A DNA stretch of 64,000 nucleotides, taken from contig CP003316.1 in assembly GCA_000247545.1 (NCBI GenBank), positions 2,265,233-2,329,232 of the forward strand, given 5' to 3'. Shown piece after piece: positions 16,270 through 25,948 of the stretch (its first letter is position 1; the number at the start of each line of letters is the position of its first letter). Origin of the DNA: Pyrobaculum oguniense TE7. GTDB lineage: Archaea > Thermoproteota > Thermoprotei > Thermoproteales > Thermoproteaceae. Made by a program: the position numbers and the translations under genes. Below the pieces are notes generated by a model. The model ran no database searches and was not told where the DNA came from. It saw nothing but the letters and a program-made list of their open reading frames with translations.

Positions 16270-18948
16270 GTGCTTTCGGCCAAAATTTTGGAGCGCTCCG
16301 GCTATCTGAGGAAGCAATGTCCGCTGTGTAAGTCTTACTTCTGGACTTTAAGACACGACCAGGTCTACTGTGGCGACCAGCCCTGTGTGCCTTACGGCTT
16401 CATAGGCAGTCCTCCTGTCAAGGTGGCCGTGGATTCCCTAACTGAGTTGAGGGAGAGGTTTTTGAGATTTTTCGAGCGGCGGAGCCACGCGAGGATAAAG
16501 CGATACCCAGTAGTGGCGAGGTGGCGCGACGATGTCTACCTCGTTGGCGCATCTATATACGACTTCCAGCCTTGGGTTACAAGCGGCGCCGTGCCCCCGC
16601 CGGCGAACCCCCTCGTCATATCTCAGCCGTCGATTAGGCTAACCGACGTGGATAAGGTGGGGAGGAGCGGCCGCCACCTCACCGGCTTCGAGATGATGGC
16701 GCATCACGCCTTTAACTACCCGGACAAGTACGTTTACTGGATCGACGAAACTACGGAGTACGCCTACGAGTTCTTCACCAAGGAGCTGGGGATACCGCCG
16801 GAGGAGATAACCTTTAAGGAGTCTATGTGGGAGGGCGGGGGCAACGCCGGCGAGTGCTATGAGGTGCTTGTCAGGGGGCTGGAGGTGGCGACGCTGGTGT
16901 TTATGCACTACGAAACAAAAGAGGGGAAGTACGTGGAGCTTCCGCTGAAGATCGTGGATACGGGCTACGGCCTTGAGCGTATCTACTGGCTTTTGAAAGG
17001 CACCCCGACGATCTACGACGCTGTTTTTGGGCCGTTTCTGGACAGGGCCCGGCAGAAGCTGGGGGTGCCTGAGCCGCCTGCCGAGGTGATGGGCAAGGCT
17101 TCGATATACTTCGGCCAGATGGATCCCGAGGTGATCGGCTTGGAGAAGGCGTACGACCTCATAGCGGAGAAAATCGGAGTCGATGGGAAGTGGCTGAGGG
17201 AGGTGTTTAGGCCCCAGGAGGCTTTATACGTCCTCGCCGACCACAGCCGCACTGTGTCGTGGATGATCGCCGATGGAGTGATTCCCTCCAACAGCGGGGC
17301 GGGCTACCTCGCCAGGCTTCTCATCCGGCGCATATTGAAGAACTTGAAGCTCGCCGGCATAGAGGCGCCGCTGGTAGAGCTTATCGATATGCACCTAAAA
17401 GAGCTTAAAGCAGACTACCCTGAGGTTTGGGCCGCGCGCGACTTGATACTGGAGCTTGTTGATCTAGAGGAGAGGAAGTACAAGGAGATGCTTAAGTCAG
17501 CCCCCACAGTTGTGAAGAAGGCCTTAGACGAGGCTAGGAGGAAAGGCGCCGCCTCCCTGTCGCCCGATGACCTAGTCGCCCTATACGACAGCTTCGGCCT
17601 CCCGCCTGAGATCGTTGCGGACGTCGCCAAGACGCAGGGTGTTGAGGTGAAGGTGCCCGACGACTTCTACTCTAGGCTTGCCGCGAGACATGCCAAGAAG
17701 GAGAAACAGCCGGAGTCCACCCTAGTGGAGATGGCCAAGGTGATAGATCTGCCCAGGACGAGGGAGCTTTTCTACGAAGATCCGTATATGCGTAGCTTCA
17801 AGGCAAAGGTGCTTAGGGTGGTGGACGGGAAATATGTTGTTCTCGACCAAACCGCCTTCTACGCAGAGGGGGGTGGCCAGCCGGGGGATGTGGGCGTGTT
17901 GAAGTACAGCGGCGGCGCGGCGAAGGTGGTGGACGTACAGCGGGTTGGCCACGTAATTGTCCACGTGGTGGAGGGTCAGCCGCCTCCCGAGGGGGCCGAG
18001 GTGGTGGGCGAAATCGACTGGGAGAGGAGGTACGCCCTTATGAAAATGCACACGGGGACGCATGTCTTGATCCAGAGTATTAGGCGTGTTCTCGGGCCAC
18101 ACATATGGCAGGCAGGGGCGCAGAAGGACATCCCCTCCAGCCGCCTAGACGTAACCCACTATAAGTTACCCACCCCCGAGGAGGTCGCCGAGATTGAGAG
18201 GCTTGCCAACTCGACCGTCCAGGCCAACTTGCCGGTGTATGTAAAGATTATGCCCCGGAACGAGGCGGAGGCGAAGTACGGCTTCATTCTGTACCAAGGC
18301 GGTGTCGTGCCTGCTAGGGAGATAAGGGTGGTGCAAATTGGGCCCGACTCCGACCCGTACGATGTGCAGGCGTGCGGAGGGACGCACCTAAAGTCAACGG
18401 GGGAGATCGGCATTATAAAAATACAGAAGGTGGAGCGCATAGCCGACGGGGTGGTGCGGTTTATCTTCACCACGGGCCTACATGCCTTGTCCTACATCCA
18501 GGAGCTTGAAAGACAACTGGGGCAAGCGGCCCAGGTGTCCGGGGGAAGTAGAGACAACGTGGTAGAGGCGGTGAAGAGGCTGGCGTCAAGAGCGGAGGAG
18601 GCGGAGAGAAAGTGGCGGCGCTACGCCGAACTCTATGCCAAGCAACTGGCGCAGAGCCTCAAGGCCGAGCAAGTTGGGCGGTACAAACTGGCCGTGGTGG
18701 AGCTCGACGACGAGGACTTAGCCAAGAAGGTGGCGGAGGAGACCACTGGGAAGGACAAGGACCTCGTCTTGGTGGTGTTGGGGGGCAACAAGTTGTCTAT
18801 ATTTACAGGCGGCGTGGACGTAGCACCAATAGTTAAGTCCCTCCGCGAAGTCGGCTTTAGAGGAGGCGGGTCGCGGACATTTGCCCAGGGCGTGTACAGC
18901 GGCGACGTGAAGACATTAATAGACGCCTTGAGGAAGGCCCTGTCATGA
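16270..18948 (+). CDS. alaS: Alanyl-tRNA synthetase
   Basis: This 892-residue class II synthetase is of the archaeal type, with a zinc-ribbon-like N-terminal extension ([17 protein letters not shown]). The catalytic core follows ([26 protein letters not shown], and [11 protein letters not shown] as motif 3). The editing domain carries HTGTH and CGGTH, the four zinc/catalytic ligands that clear mischarged Ser/Gly. The C-terminal domain ends with [10 protein letters not shown]. The GTG start is supported by the shared box A. It overlaps the NAC gene by 4 bp. Confidence 0.97.
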   Translation: MLSAKILERSGYLRKQCPLCKSYFWTLRHDQVYCGDQPCVPYGFIGSPPVKVAVDSLTELRERFLRFFERRSHARIKRYPVVARWRDDVYLVGASIYDFQPWVTSGAVPPPANPLVISQPSIRLTDVDKVGRSGRHLTGFEMMAHHAFNYPDKYVYWIDETTEYAYEFFTKELGIPPEEITFKESMWEGGGNAGECYEVLVRGLEVATLVFMHYETKEGKYVELPLKIVDTGYGLERIYWLLKGTPTIYDAVFGPFLDRARQKLGVPEPPAEVMGKASIYFGQMDPEVIGLEKAYDLIAEKIGVDGKWLREVFRPQEALYVLADHSRTVSWMIADGVIPSNSGAGYLARLLIRRILKNLKLAGIEAPLVELIDMHLKELKADYPEVWAARDLILELVDLEERKYKEMLKSAPTVVKKALDEARRKGAASLSPDDLVALYDSFGLPPEIVADVAKTQGVEVKVPDDFYSRLAARHAKKEKQPESTLVEMAKVIDLPRTRELFYEDPYMRSFKAKVLRVVDGKYVVLDQTAFYAEGGGQPGDVGVLKYSGGAAKVVDVQRVGHVIVHVVEGQPPPEGAEVVGEIDWERRYALMKMHTGTHVLIQSIRRVLGPHIWQAGAQKDIPSSRLDVTHYKLPTPEEVAEIERLANSTVQANLPVYVKIMPRNEAEAKYGFILYQGGVVPAREIRVVQIGPDSDPYDVQACGGTHLKSTGEIGIIKIQKVERIADGVVRFIFTTGLHALSYIQELERQLGQAAQVSGGSRDNVVEAVKRLASRAEEAERKWRRYAELYAKQLAQSLKAEQVGRYKLAVVELDDEDLAKKVAEETTGKDKDLVLVVLGGNKLSIFTGGVDVAPIVKSLREVGFRGGGSRTFAQGVYSGDVKTLIDALRKALS

Positions 18949-19331
18949 TCCCCACAAGTCCTAAGGATCTAGAAAGGTTGCTGAAGCGGATGGGCATTAA
19001 GGTGGAGGAGGTAGACGCCGCCTACGTAGAGATAAGGCTGAGAAACGGCGAGGTTTTACGTATTGACAACCCCACCGTGGCTCTTATGAGGATGCCTAAT
19101 AAGGTGTTGGCGTTCCAGATACAGACTTCAGAGAGCTCAGTGCAGAAAATCGCGCCGGCACCCCAGCCTCAGCCAGCGTCGGAGTATATGCCAAGCGAGG
19201 AGGACATCGCGCTTGTCGCCGAACAGACTGGCGCGCCGAGGGAGGAGGTGGTGAAAGCTCTCATAGAGGCCAAAGGCGACCTGGTGCAAGCCGCCATGAA
19301 GCTGATGTCAAAAAAACAGTCAAATTTATAA
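18945..19331 (+). CDS. nac: Nascent polypeptide-associated complex (NAC) protein
   Basis: This 128-residue archaeal NAC-alpha homologue binds the ribosome exit tunnel as a homodimer. A NAC domain covers about residues 5-65 ([33 protein letters not shown]). A proline/glutamine linker follows, then a C-terminal UBA domain ([36 protein letters not shown]). The start overlaps the alaS stop (ATGA). It is followed by rpl10e after 20 bp, giving a translation-related operon. Confidence 0.95.
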   Translation: MIPTSPKDLERLLKRMGIKVEEVDAAYVEIRLRNGEVLRIDNPTVALMRMPNKVLAFQIQTSESSVQKIAPAPQPQPASEYMPSEEDIALVAEQTGAPREEVVKALIEAKGDLVQAAMKLMSKKQSNL

Positions 19332-19351
19332 TACTCACCCATTGAAGGGAC

Positions 19352-19900
19352 ATGCCAGTAAGGCCGGCGAGGTGCTACAGGAGGATTAAGGGGCCCCCTT
19401 ACACTAGGGAGGAGTACATACACGGAGCGCCGATGATCCAGATTCCTAAGTTCGATATGGGCACCACAAGCGCCGCGGCGAGGGCTGCCTTCTCCATGGT
19501 AGCCAAGCTCATCGTAGAGGAGCGAGGCCAGATAAGAATGCAAGCCCTAGAGGCGGCTAGGCAGATGGCGTCTAAGTACCTTACTAAATACGTTGGAGAC
19601 GCCAACTACTATCTCAGACTCAACGTAATCCCCCACCACGTGTTGCGCGAAAACAGAATGCTTGCCATGGCGGGCGCAGACCGTCTCCAAGAGGGGATGA
19701 GGCTGGCCTTCGGCTCCCCGGCTGGCAGGGCTGCCAGAGTGGAGCCGGGCCAGATACTCTTCTACGCCGAGTTCAAGCCCGAGCACCTTGCCCACATAAA
19801 AGAGGCGTTTAGGCGAGCCGCGTCAAAACTACCGTTGCCCACGAGAATCGTGATAGAGCCAAAGGGCGATGGAGACGGCAAAACAGCTACACAAGGATAG
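19352..19900 (+). CDS. rpl10e: 50S ribosomal protein L10e (uL16)
   Basis: This 182-residue large-subunit protein is the archaeal counterpart of bacterial L16. Recognisable stretches are the N-terminal MPVRPARCYRRIKGPPYTR, NPHHVLRENRMLAMAGADR-type block (IPHHVLRENRMLAMAGADRL) and GRAARVEPGQILFYAEF. It lies downstream of alaS and nac. Its last 32 bp overlap the ATG of the next gene in another frame, an unusually deep but plausible operon overlap. Confidence 0.95.
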   Translation: MPVRPARCYRRIKGPPYTREEYIHGAPMIQIPKFDMGTTSAAARAAFSMVAKLIVEERGQIRMQALEAARQMASKYLTKYVGDANYYLRLNVIPHHVLRENRMLAMAGADRLQEGMRLAFGSPAGRAARVEPGQILFYAEFKPEHLAHIKEAFRRAASKLPLPTRIVIEPKGDGDGKTATQG

Positions 19901-20609
19901 GATCGAAGCCGCCCTCATCCTCCTAGAGCGGGTTCTCAACGGGTTCATTACCTCCCGCTCCGCCCTAGTGGCTGAGTTGCAGGAAATATACAAAGCAAAA
20001 AGGATAGAGCCTTTCCGCGGCCTTTCCAAAGAAGGAGTCTACGACAAGGAGGTCGCAACGGTCTACCTTGTCGGCGTTTTCGGAACTGGGATATTAGCCC
20101 CAGGTGACTTCGACAACGTTTTCTACATAGAAAACAGAAGCCTAGAAGCCGTCGAGATTATCCGCAACGTAGGCGAAGTTGTCACCCAGGAAACAGCGGA
20201 GTCCCTAAGGCGGAAGACGGACGAGATAAAAGGCAAGTCAGAAGAAGACAAGGTTTTCAGAGTGCTAAGGCTGGTCTTTACAGGGACAATACTCGGCTAC
20301 TACCCAGAGATGCTTCTAGTAAAGGCGATTAAGACATACGAAGTAGTCTACCCAAGCCTCGCCGAGCGCCTCGTGAACTACGCCGCGTTCTACAGCGCCT
20401 ATAAAATAGCAGAGGAGATAGCGCTGGGGAAAATAAGGAGCGCCGACAATTTAAAAATCCTGAAATACACCTACTGTCTCAAGATGGGCTTCCAGCAGTG
20501 CAAACCCAGCGACCGTCTGATAGCGGAGGTCGCCCACCACATATACAAAGTTGACAAATCAACACTCTCGAAGCTTTTCGCAAAGGGCGTCCTGCCTAAA
20601 CTAGGCTAG
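19869..20609 (+). CDS. DUF2192-like protein of unknown function
   Basis: This 246-residue, mostly helical protein contains no transmembrane segment. Conserved-looking blocks are ALVAELQEIYKAKRIEPFRGLS, GVFGTGILAPGDFDN and KILKYTYCLKMGFQQCKPSDRLIAEVAHHIYKV. I believe it matches the crenarchaeal DUF2192 family, but this should be checked. Cotranscription with rpl10e, nac and alaS hints at a ribosome- or RNA-linked job, which is inference from position. Its stop overlaps the convergent hydrolase gene by 4 bp. Confidence 0.75.
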   Translation: METAKQLHKDRIEAALILLERVLNGFITSRSALVAELQEIYKAKRIEPFRGLSKEGVYDKEVATVYLVGVFGTGILAPGDFDNVFYIENRSLEAVEIIRNVGEVVTQETAESLRRKTDEIKGKSEEDKVFRVLRLVFTGTILGYYPEMLLVKAIKTYEVVYPSLAERLVNYAAFYSAYKIAEEIALGKIRSADNLKILKYTYCLKMGFQQCKPSDRLIAEVAHHIYKVDKSTLSKLFAKGVLPKLG

Positions 20610-21202
20610 GGGGCACAGTACTTCGCCACAAACTTTTTCACCGCATCAGCAACGACGGCCACGTGGCCCTCTCTCTGTGGGCTATGCGCCATGCCCTCTA
20701 TCTCAACCACCTCGAGGGGGAAGTTGAAGCGGTCTGACAGCCCGGCGAGAATATCGACGTGGGTCCTGGGCACGACCCGATCCTCAGAGCCTCTTATGTA
20801 GAGCACAGGCGGCATCCCATTGCCAATAAAGCGGGAGGGCGACGTCTGCTCCAGCTTATTCCCGAGAGAGGCGAGATTGTTGGCCAACTTTTTCAGGTAA
20901 GGATCCTCCGACTGAAGCAGGTACTGCAGTTGTAGCCTCCTATCGACGGGGGAAGCCACCGCAATTACACATTTAACACTGCCGGGGTTCCGGGCCGCCA
21001 GTAGGAGCGCCACTGTACCCCCCATGCTGTGGCCCGCCACCACGTCTGCGGGTAGCTCCTTCAGCCCCTCCTCGTAGCCGTCATCCACATCTCTAATAAC
21101 CGGCGTCACAACTTTGAACCCCGCCTCGCGGAGCGGGGCTATAAGCCAGTCGATGTTTTCCGGGGAGCTTTTGTATCCGTGGAAAGCAACCGCCTTACCC
21201 AT
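20606..21202 (-). CDS. Alpha/beta hydrolase
   Basis: This 198-residue serine hydrolase has a complete triad: Ser in GHSMGG (about residue 58), Asp in GSEDRVVP and His in GMAHSPQ. It also shows the oxyanion stretch HGYKSSPENIDWL near the N-terminus. The frame is open to 21238, but the ATG at 21202 lies about 24 bp from the CTTTAAAAATTT box (21221-21232), and the longer version would start inside or upstream of that promoter. The substrate is unknown; the small size resembles esterase or dienelactone-hydrolase-like enzymes. Confidence 0.85.
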   Translation of the reverse strand: MGKAVAFHGYKSSPENIDWLIAPLREAGFKVVTPVIRDVDDGYEEGLKELPADVVAGHSMGGTVALLLAARNPGSVKCVIAVASPVDRRLQLQYLLQSEDPYLKKLANNLASLGNKLEQTSPSRFIGNGMPPVLYIRGSEDRVVPRTHVDILAGLSDRFNFPLEVVEIEGMAHSPQREGHVAVVADAVKKFVAKYCAP

Positions 21203-21276
21203 GGCGCGTACAGTGGAGAGCTTTAAAAATTTAGACAACGGCAGAAATATTTAATACACGATGTGCAGCCAGGTAC

Positions 21277-22098
21277 ATGCGTCTCGAAGTAAAGATCAGC
21301 GGACTGCCGCGGGACAAAAAGAACATCCTCGTGATGGCTTGCCCCGAGCCCTCGTTGGCAGGTGTCATAGCAGTTGAGTATCTAATAGATGCGCTTAAGA
21401 TGGAGGAGATAGGGGCAATTAAAATCACGGAGATGCCTCCAGTAATCGCCGTCGTCAACGGCGCGGCGAAACTGCCTCACAGGCTGTTCTACTCGAAAGA
21501 GGCGGGTATCCTTGCCATTAGGCAACACGTCCCCATACCGCCGCAGATCTACGCTGAGTTCATCCACAAGGTCCTAGATTGGGCCGAGGAAAACAAGGTA
21601 AAACTCGTGGTCTGCCTATCGGCCATGCCAGCCGCCGGCGAGAGGGAAAGTGAAAACGTCTACTTCGTCACGGAGGAGGGCCTAGTGGAGAAGTTTAAGC
21701 AGTACGGCTTCGAGCCTATAAAAGAAGCCACTGTGACCGGGCTCGAGGGGGCATACCTAGACGCTGTGCTCGGCAGGGGCATAGACGGCGCACTCATAAT
21801 CGCCGAGTCTAAGCTACTCACCGCCATAAAGAGGCTGGTAGACAGCGGCAAAATCGCCACCCACCGCGACGTGATGCTTATACTCAACGACCTGGTCGGG
21901 CGGGTCGGCCCCGACGTAGGCGCCGCGTTGAAGCTAATAAACGCCGTGGCCAAGCTCGCAGATATCCAAATAGACACGACAAAGTTGCAAGAACACGCAA
22001 CTAAGTACGCCTTCCTCATCGAGAAGAACATAGAGGCAATCTTAAAGCCGGCGGAGGCCATGGCGCCGGCGAGGCGCGAGGTGCCGCTGGTGTTCTAA
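21277..22098 (+). CDS. PAC2 domain protein (proteasome assembly chaperone family)
   Basis: This 273-residue protein has the PAC2 pattern: an N-terminal ILVMACPEPSLAGVIAVEYLIDAL, then ITEMPPVIAVVNG, then the ADP/AMP-like P-loop-free fold with FVTEEGLVEKFKQYG and DAVLGRGIDGALIIAES. Eukaryotic PAC1/2 and archaeal PbaA-type proteins help build proteasomes, so the role here is inferred by family. The ATG at 21277 is about 26 bp from the GAAATATTTAATAC box. Its last 59 bp, including the stop codon, recur at 23150-23208 in a degenerate form (see findings). Confidence 0.85.
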   Translation: MRLEVKISGLPRDKKNILVMACPEPSLAGVIAVEYLIDALKMEEIGAIKITEMPPVIAVVNGAAKLPHRLFYSKEAGILAIRQHVPIPPQIYAEFIHKVLDWAEENKVKLVVCLSAMPAAGERESENVYFVTEEGLVEKFKQYGFEPIKEATVTGLEGAYLDAVLGRGIDGALIIAESKLLTAIKRLVDSGKIATHRDVMLILNDLVGRVGPDVGAALKLINAVAKLADIQIDTTKLQEHATKYAFLIEKNIEAILKPAEAMAPARREVPLVF

Positions 22099-22424
22099 TT
22101 TTTCTTTAGACCCATTGGAGAGGCCTCGCCAGCTGTCCCCGGGTGATTGGGCCGTTCTACTCGTTTAGAGGATGACTCATGCACCCAATGGAAGTCCTTA
22201 GAAAGGTCGGCGTGCCAGAATTTGCCGCCGATACAAACGCCCCTAGGGACGGCATCTCCGCACAGCAAGCGACGGGGCGAGGGCTTTTTTAATGCCTCTC
22301 CTAGGCTACGGCGACCACTCGCCAAGCGCCTTCGCGCATCACCTGAGCAGTTCCTAGCCGACGCCTTTGACCGGGGTTTTGGGAAGGGCGCCGCTAGTAT
22401 TTAAAAAAAGACCAAGATCTTTAC
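22099..22424. other. Intergenic region upstream of PaREP1 gene, inside the duplicated-3'-end interval
   Basis: No convincing gene is seen. An inverted repeat CCATTGG (22112-22118) / CCAATGG (22185-22191) could close a structured transcript of about 80 nt after the PAC2 stop. The right end holds the box A (AGTATTTAAAAAAAG, about 22397-22411) of the PaREP1 gene. Confidence 0.4.
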
Positions 22425-22892
22425 GTGGAGAACATAATGGCAGAGGCCAGGAAGAGGGGAATAGACGTGGAATATGTCATCATTTCAGCCCTATCAAAGG
22501 CCATGGGGGCAGACCCGGCTGAAGAGGCAAAGGCCCATTTAGAGTTGGCAATGCGGTATTTAGAAGAGGCGGAGAAATTAGAGGATCCCGTACAGGCCTC
22601 TGTAAAGGCGTATAAGGCCTTTGAGCAGGCGGTTAAGGCCGCCGCGATTTATCTGGGTCTCGAAGAGGCGAGGCAAGCAGAACGAGAGGGCCGGTGGAGG
22701 GCCGCTACTTTTTTCTCCGCCATTAAGAAGTTGGAGAAGAAATTCGGCATAGAATTTCGCCTAGCCGCACGGGAGGCTTGGTTTCTCCACGTAGAAGGGT
22801 TTCACGAGGGGAGACTAAGTCTTGAAGAGGTGAAAGAGAGCGTAACATATGTGAGGCGCGGGATCAACCTCGTGGCCGTAGCGGTGCGCTGA
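22425..22892 (+). CDS. PaREP1 family protein
   Basis: This 155-residue helical protein belongs to the PaREP1/PaREP8 family, a lineage-specific multicopy family in Pyrobaculum and relatives. Diagnostic blocks are AHLELAMRYLEEAEKLEDPVQASVKAYKA, EQAVKAAAIYLGL, EGRWRAATFFSAIKKLEKKFG and AWFLHVEGFHEGRLS, which resemble HEPN-like helical bundles. Function is unknown. The GTG start lies about 23 bp from a box A. It sits between the true and the displaced copies of the PAC2 3' end, which suggests it arrived with, or is the cargo of, an insertion. Confidence 0.85.
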   Translation: MENIMAEARKRGIDVEYVIISALSKAMGADPAEEAKAHLELAMRYLEEAEKLEDPVQASVKAYKAFEQAVKAAAIYLGLEEARQAEREGRWRAATFFSAIKKLEKKFGIEFRLAAREAWFLHVEGFHEGRLSLEEVKESVTYVRRGINLVAVAVR

Positions 22893-23149
22893 GCCACCTA
22901 GACGGCATAATGTTTTATTATGGGGCAAAGCAATTGGGTTGCGCCTAGTTGAGAGGTAAAGAGAGGCAATACTTAGATGTTGACTCTTTACAGACTTCCA
23001 GTCATGGCCCGGTATAATGAATATATCGCTAAGGGGGCACATCTCAGGGGTGCTACTGGGCCTATGCGTGAGGCTTTAGATTATGGCCCAGTCTCACAAA
23101 CTCACCTAGGCCTCAAAGCTACCTCGCCAGTTCCGCTGATTGTTCCGCC
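22893..23149. other. Gene-free stretch between PaREP1 and the displaced PAC2 tail
   Basis: Short frames here (for example one from 22977) run through several unrelated compositions into the displaced PAC2 tail and the rpl5 promoter, and do not look like a gene. No RNA motif or repeat other than the PAC2 tail was recognised. Confidence 0.4.
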
Positions 23150-23208
23150 TCTTCAAGCCCGCAGAGGCCGTGGCGGCGAAGGGGCCAGAGGTGCCGCTGG
23201 TGTTCTAA
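23150..23208 (+). pseudogene. Displaced, degenerate copy of the PAC2 gene 3' end
   Basis: These 59 bp align without gaps to the last 59 bp of the PAC2 gene (22040-22098), with about ten mismatches. The final 21 bp, including the stop codon, are identical (22078-22098 versus 23188-23208). The peptide reads LFKPAEAVAAKGPEVPLVF, against ILKPAEAMAPARREVPLVF in the intact gene. The frame is closed just upstream by TGA, so this is only a tail. It lies directly before the rpl5 promoter. Confidence 0.8.
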
Positions 23209-23239
23209 AAATTTTAAAAACAGCCAAAGCTAGACGCCT

Positions 23240-23779
23240 ATGCACAGCTGGAAGGAGCTAGTGCTCGTAAAACAGCACCCAATGCAGAGGATCTTCATCG
23301 AGAAGGTCGTCGTGAACATCGGAGTTGGGACCGGAGGCGAGAGGCTAGAAAAGGCGGCTGAACTGTTAAAAGAACTAACGGGGGCAGAGCCCTCTAGGAG
23401 GAGGGCGAAGCGGTCGATTAAGGACTTCGGCATTAGGAAGGGGGAGCCGATAGGCGTGATGGTCACGCTGAGGAGAGACCAAGCAGTCAACTTCTTAATG
23501 AGGGCGTTGCAGGCGGTGAACAACCGCGTAAAGAGGACCAGCTTCGACGACAGGGGGAACGTCTGCTTCGGCATCAAGGAGCACATCCTCCTACCCGGCG
23601 TCAAGTACGACCCAGCTGTTGGAATATGGGGCATGGACGTCTGCGTGAAGCTAGCAAAGCCGGGGCTCAGGGTGCAACTGAGGAGAAGGAGGAGGAGTAA
23701 AGTAGGCAAAAAACAGCTCGTCACCAGGGAGGAGGCAGTAGAATTCTTCCAGAAGGTTCTAGGCGTACAGGTTGACTAG
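23240..23779 (+). CDS. rpl5: 50S ribosomal protein L5
   Basis: This 179-residue 5S-rRNA-binding protein shows the L5 hallmarks IEKVVVNIGVGTGGERLEKA, RRRAKRSIKDFGIRKGEPIGVMVTLR and FDDRGNVCFGIKEH. The ATG at 23240 lies about 26 bp from the CTAAAAATTTTAAAA box at about 23207-23221. The gene stands alone here rather than in the large ribosomal protein operon. Confidence 0.95.
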   Translation: MHSWKELVLVKQHPMQRIFIEKVVVNIGVGTGGERLEKAAELLKELTGAEPSRRRAKRSIKDFGIRKGEPIGVMVTLRRDQAVNFLMRALQAVNNRVKRTSFDDRGNVCFGIKEHILLPGVKYDPAVGIWGMDVCVKLAKPGLRVQLRRRRRSKVGKKQLVTREEAVEFFQKVLGVQVD

Positions 23780-24038
23780 GACAGTCGGCGGCGCCCCGCG
23801 GTTGACCTCGGGGTAAAACCCTACACCATTAGGGCCAACGGCGCCGAGTTCTAGTACTCCCCTAAGAGTGGCGCGCTAGTTGCAGCGCAGGTGAAGAGCC
23901 GATAGAGCCAGAGATCTCGGCGTAGGTTTAAACAACATTGCGCCTCCGCCGCGGGCTACATGCCCATCCCGTTACTCGTAGCGTCGGCGCCTGCCTGTCC
24001 AGGAGAAGAGTTTTTTAATCTAGTCTACTTGCCGCATT

Positions 24039-24545
24039 ATGCTAGTGGTTGCCATTTCAGACAGCCATGACAACGTCGTAGCTATTAGGCGGGTTGGTGA
24101 GGAGGCGAGGCGCAGGGGGGTTAAGCTGATCCTGCACGCCGGCGACTGGGTATCGCCATTTGCCGCTAGGTTTTTAAGGGAGGCGGTGGGCGAGGGGGTA
24201 AGGATAGTTGGCGTATGGGGCAACAACGAGGGGGAGAGACCCTATTTTCTAGAAACGGCGCGGAAATACGGCGTTGAAATCGCTGGCGACGCCGCGGAGC
24301 TGGAGGTCAGCGGCAGGAAAATAGCGGTGTACCACGGCACATCGCCAGTGTTGCTGAGGGCGTTGGCTGAGTCCGGCCTCTACGACGTGGTGATCTACGG
24401 CCACACCCACCAAGCCTCGCTGGAGAGGAGGGGGAGGACGCTGGTGGTGAACCCCGGGGAGCTGTGCGGTTGCCTAACCGGCAGGTCGAGCTACGCCCTT
24501 ATAGACTTGGCGAAGCTGGAGGCCGATTTGGTATTTCTCACGTGA
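24039..24545 (+). CDS. Phosphodiesterase, YfcE/MJ0936 metallophosphatase family
   Basis: This 168-residue dimetal phosphoesterase has all metal-ligand blocks: SDSHDN, HAGDWV, GNNEG, YHGTSP and YGHTHQ. Archaeal relatives such as MJ0936 hydrolyse phosphodiesters in vitro; the natural substrate is unknown. The ATG lies about 24 bp from a TTTTTTAATC box (about 24010-24019). The stop overlaps the next gene's GTG (GTGA), so the two are an operon. Confidence 0.9.
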   Translation: MLVVAISDSHDNVVAIRRVGEEARRRGVKLILHAGDWVSPFAARFLREAVGEGVRIVGVWGNNEGERPYFLETARKYGVEIAGDAAELEVSGRKIAVYHGTSPVLLRALAESGLYDVVIYGHTHQASLERRGRTLVVNPGELCGCLTGRSSYALIDLAKLEADLVFLT

Positions 24546-25786
24546 AGTGGACTCCTGGAGAGCTGATATCCTTCACTGCCAAGGTTCTCTACGAAATAAG
24601 CAAAGGTCTTACTCTTGACTACGCTTTTCAAAAGGTAAAGAGGGGGTGGCGTGAGTTAGATAGCTTCAAGGTATTTTACGACGTGGTCTTCGACGCTGTG
24701 CGCCATTACTATTTTCTCCAATTCGCCGCTTCGAAGATGTTCGGCTCTTCTGGCGCAAAAGCCGTAGCTAAGGCGTGGTTTATTTTTAGGGCAGACTCTC
24801 TCCTCTACAACAAAGACATGGTTAACAGCGTGCGGAAACGGCTGTTAAAAAGGGCTCTGACAAAGCCGGACCACGTAATGGCGGCGTTGGAGGAGTTAAG
24901 GGAGGATCGCGCCAGATACTTCTCGGTGAAGTACAGCTATCACCCCAACATAGTGTCGACACTGCTGTCGCATTTCCCGCCGGATGAAGTGGAGAAGTTG
25001 CTAGAAGCGGGGAACCACACCTGGATTTGGCTGAGGATAAACACGCTGAAGGCGGACGTGGACAAGGCGTTGAGGCAGTTGGAGGCCGAGGCCGAGGTGG
25101 AGCCCCATCCTAAAATCCCCTTCGCCGTGTTGCTTAAATCAGCTAAGAGGCCTGTCCAGTACCTAGAGGCCGTGAGGCGGTTTGTGGCCGTTCCCCAAGA
25201 CCTGGCCTCAATATACGCCGTGCTTTCGCTTAGGCCAGAGCCCGGCGACAGGATAATCGACCTCGCCGCGGCGCCGGGGATGAAGACCAGCCTAATAGCC
25301 CAGCTAGCGGAGGGAAGGGCCAAGATCGTTGCCGTGGACCTCTCGGCGAAGCGTGTAGCGAGGATGAGGCACCTCCTGAAAAACCTAGGCGCAGGAGACT
25401 TCGTAGAGGTCGTCAGGGGAGACTCCCGGGTCTTAAAGACAAGGAAGTTCGACAAGGCGCTTCTAGACGCGCCTTGCACCTCCAGCGGGGCCTTTACAAA
25501 GGAGCCCGCCGTGAAGATATACCCCCGTGTCGAGGAGGCGCCGAGGTACTCCGCCTTGCAGAAAGCCCTCCTCAAAAACGCATTGGCGCTGGCAGAGGAG
25601 GTTGTGTACGCCGTCTGTAGCATACTTCCACAAGAAGGCGAAGAGGTGGCGGCGTCTGCCGGCGCAGAGGTGGAAAAGCCCCATCCTGACCTCGCCCCGT
25701 CGTACACGCCCGGCGTCGGCGGGAGAACCTTCCCCCACATCCACAGAAGCGAGGCCTTCTTCATAGCGCGTCTCAGGAAAAGATAG
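24542..25786 (+). CDS. RNA 5-methylcytosine methyltransferase (NOL1/NOP2/Sun, RsmB family)
   Basis: This SAM-dependent methyltransferase of about 414 residues targets rRNA or tRNA. It has an N-terminal NusB-like helical region, then motif I DLAAAPGMKTS, motif IV DAPCTSSGAF with the release cysteine, and motif VI AVCSILPQEGEE with the nucleophilic cysteine. The frame is open upstream to 24464, but the GTG at 24542 in a GTGA overlap with the phosphodiesterase stop is the natural start. The last part of its coding sequence (25733-25777) recurs at 28704-28748 with 43 of 45 identical bases (see findings). Confidence 0.9.
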   Translation: MKWTPGELISFTAKVLYEISKGLTLDYAFQKVKRGWRELDSFKVFYDVVFDAVRHYYFLQFAASKMFGSSGAKAVAKAWFIFRADSLLYNKDMVNSVRKRLLKRALTKPDHVMAALEELREDRARYFSVKYSYHPNIVSTLLSHFPPDEVEKLLEAGNHTWIWLRINTLKADVDKALRQLEAEAEVEPHPKIPFAVLLKSAKRPVQYLEAVRRFVAVPQDLASIYAVLSLRPEPGDRIIDLAAAPGMKTSLIAQLAEGRAKIVAVDLSAKRVARMRHLLKNLGAGDFVEVVRGDSRVLKTRKFDKALLDAPCTSSGAFTKEPAVKIYPRVEEAPRYSALQKALLKNALALAEEVVYAVCSILPQEGEEVAASAGAEVEKPHPDLAPSYTPGVGGRTFPHIHRSEAFFIARLRKR

Positions 25787-25948
25787 GCGTACGCCACCCG
25801 CGTCTTAGGTAGAGGAACTGTGGTTGACCGCGACAAGTACTAGAGGTGGACGCGGGGTCTACTCCGTGGCCTACAAGCGCCAATTATAATGCCATGCGCT
25901 TAGGCCCGCCTCAAGGCGCGACATGCGGCGGGGTTCGCGCCGTGGGCG

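Noticed and set aside
22977-23261. 94-codon open frame between PaREP1 and rpl5
   Set aside because: It reads across the displaced PAC2 tail in the wrong frame and through the rpl5 promoter.
24940-25836. 298-codon open frame antisense to the methyltransferase
   Set aside because: Shadow frame in GC-biased coding DNA; the plus-strand gene has both catalytic cysteines.
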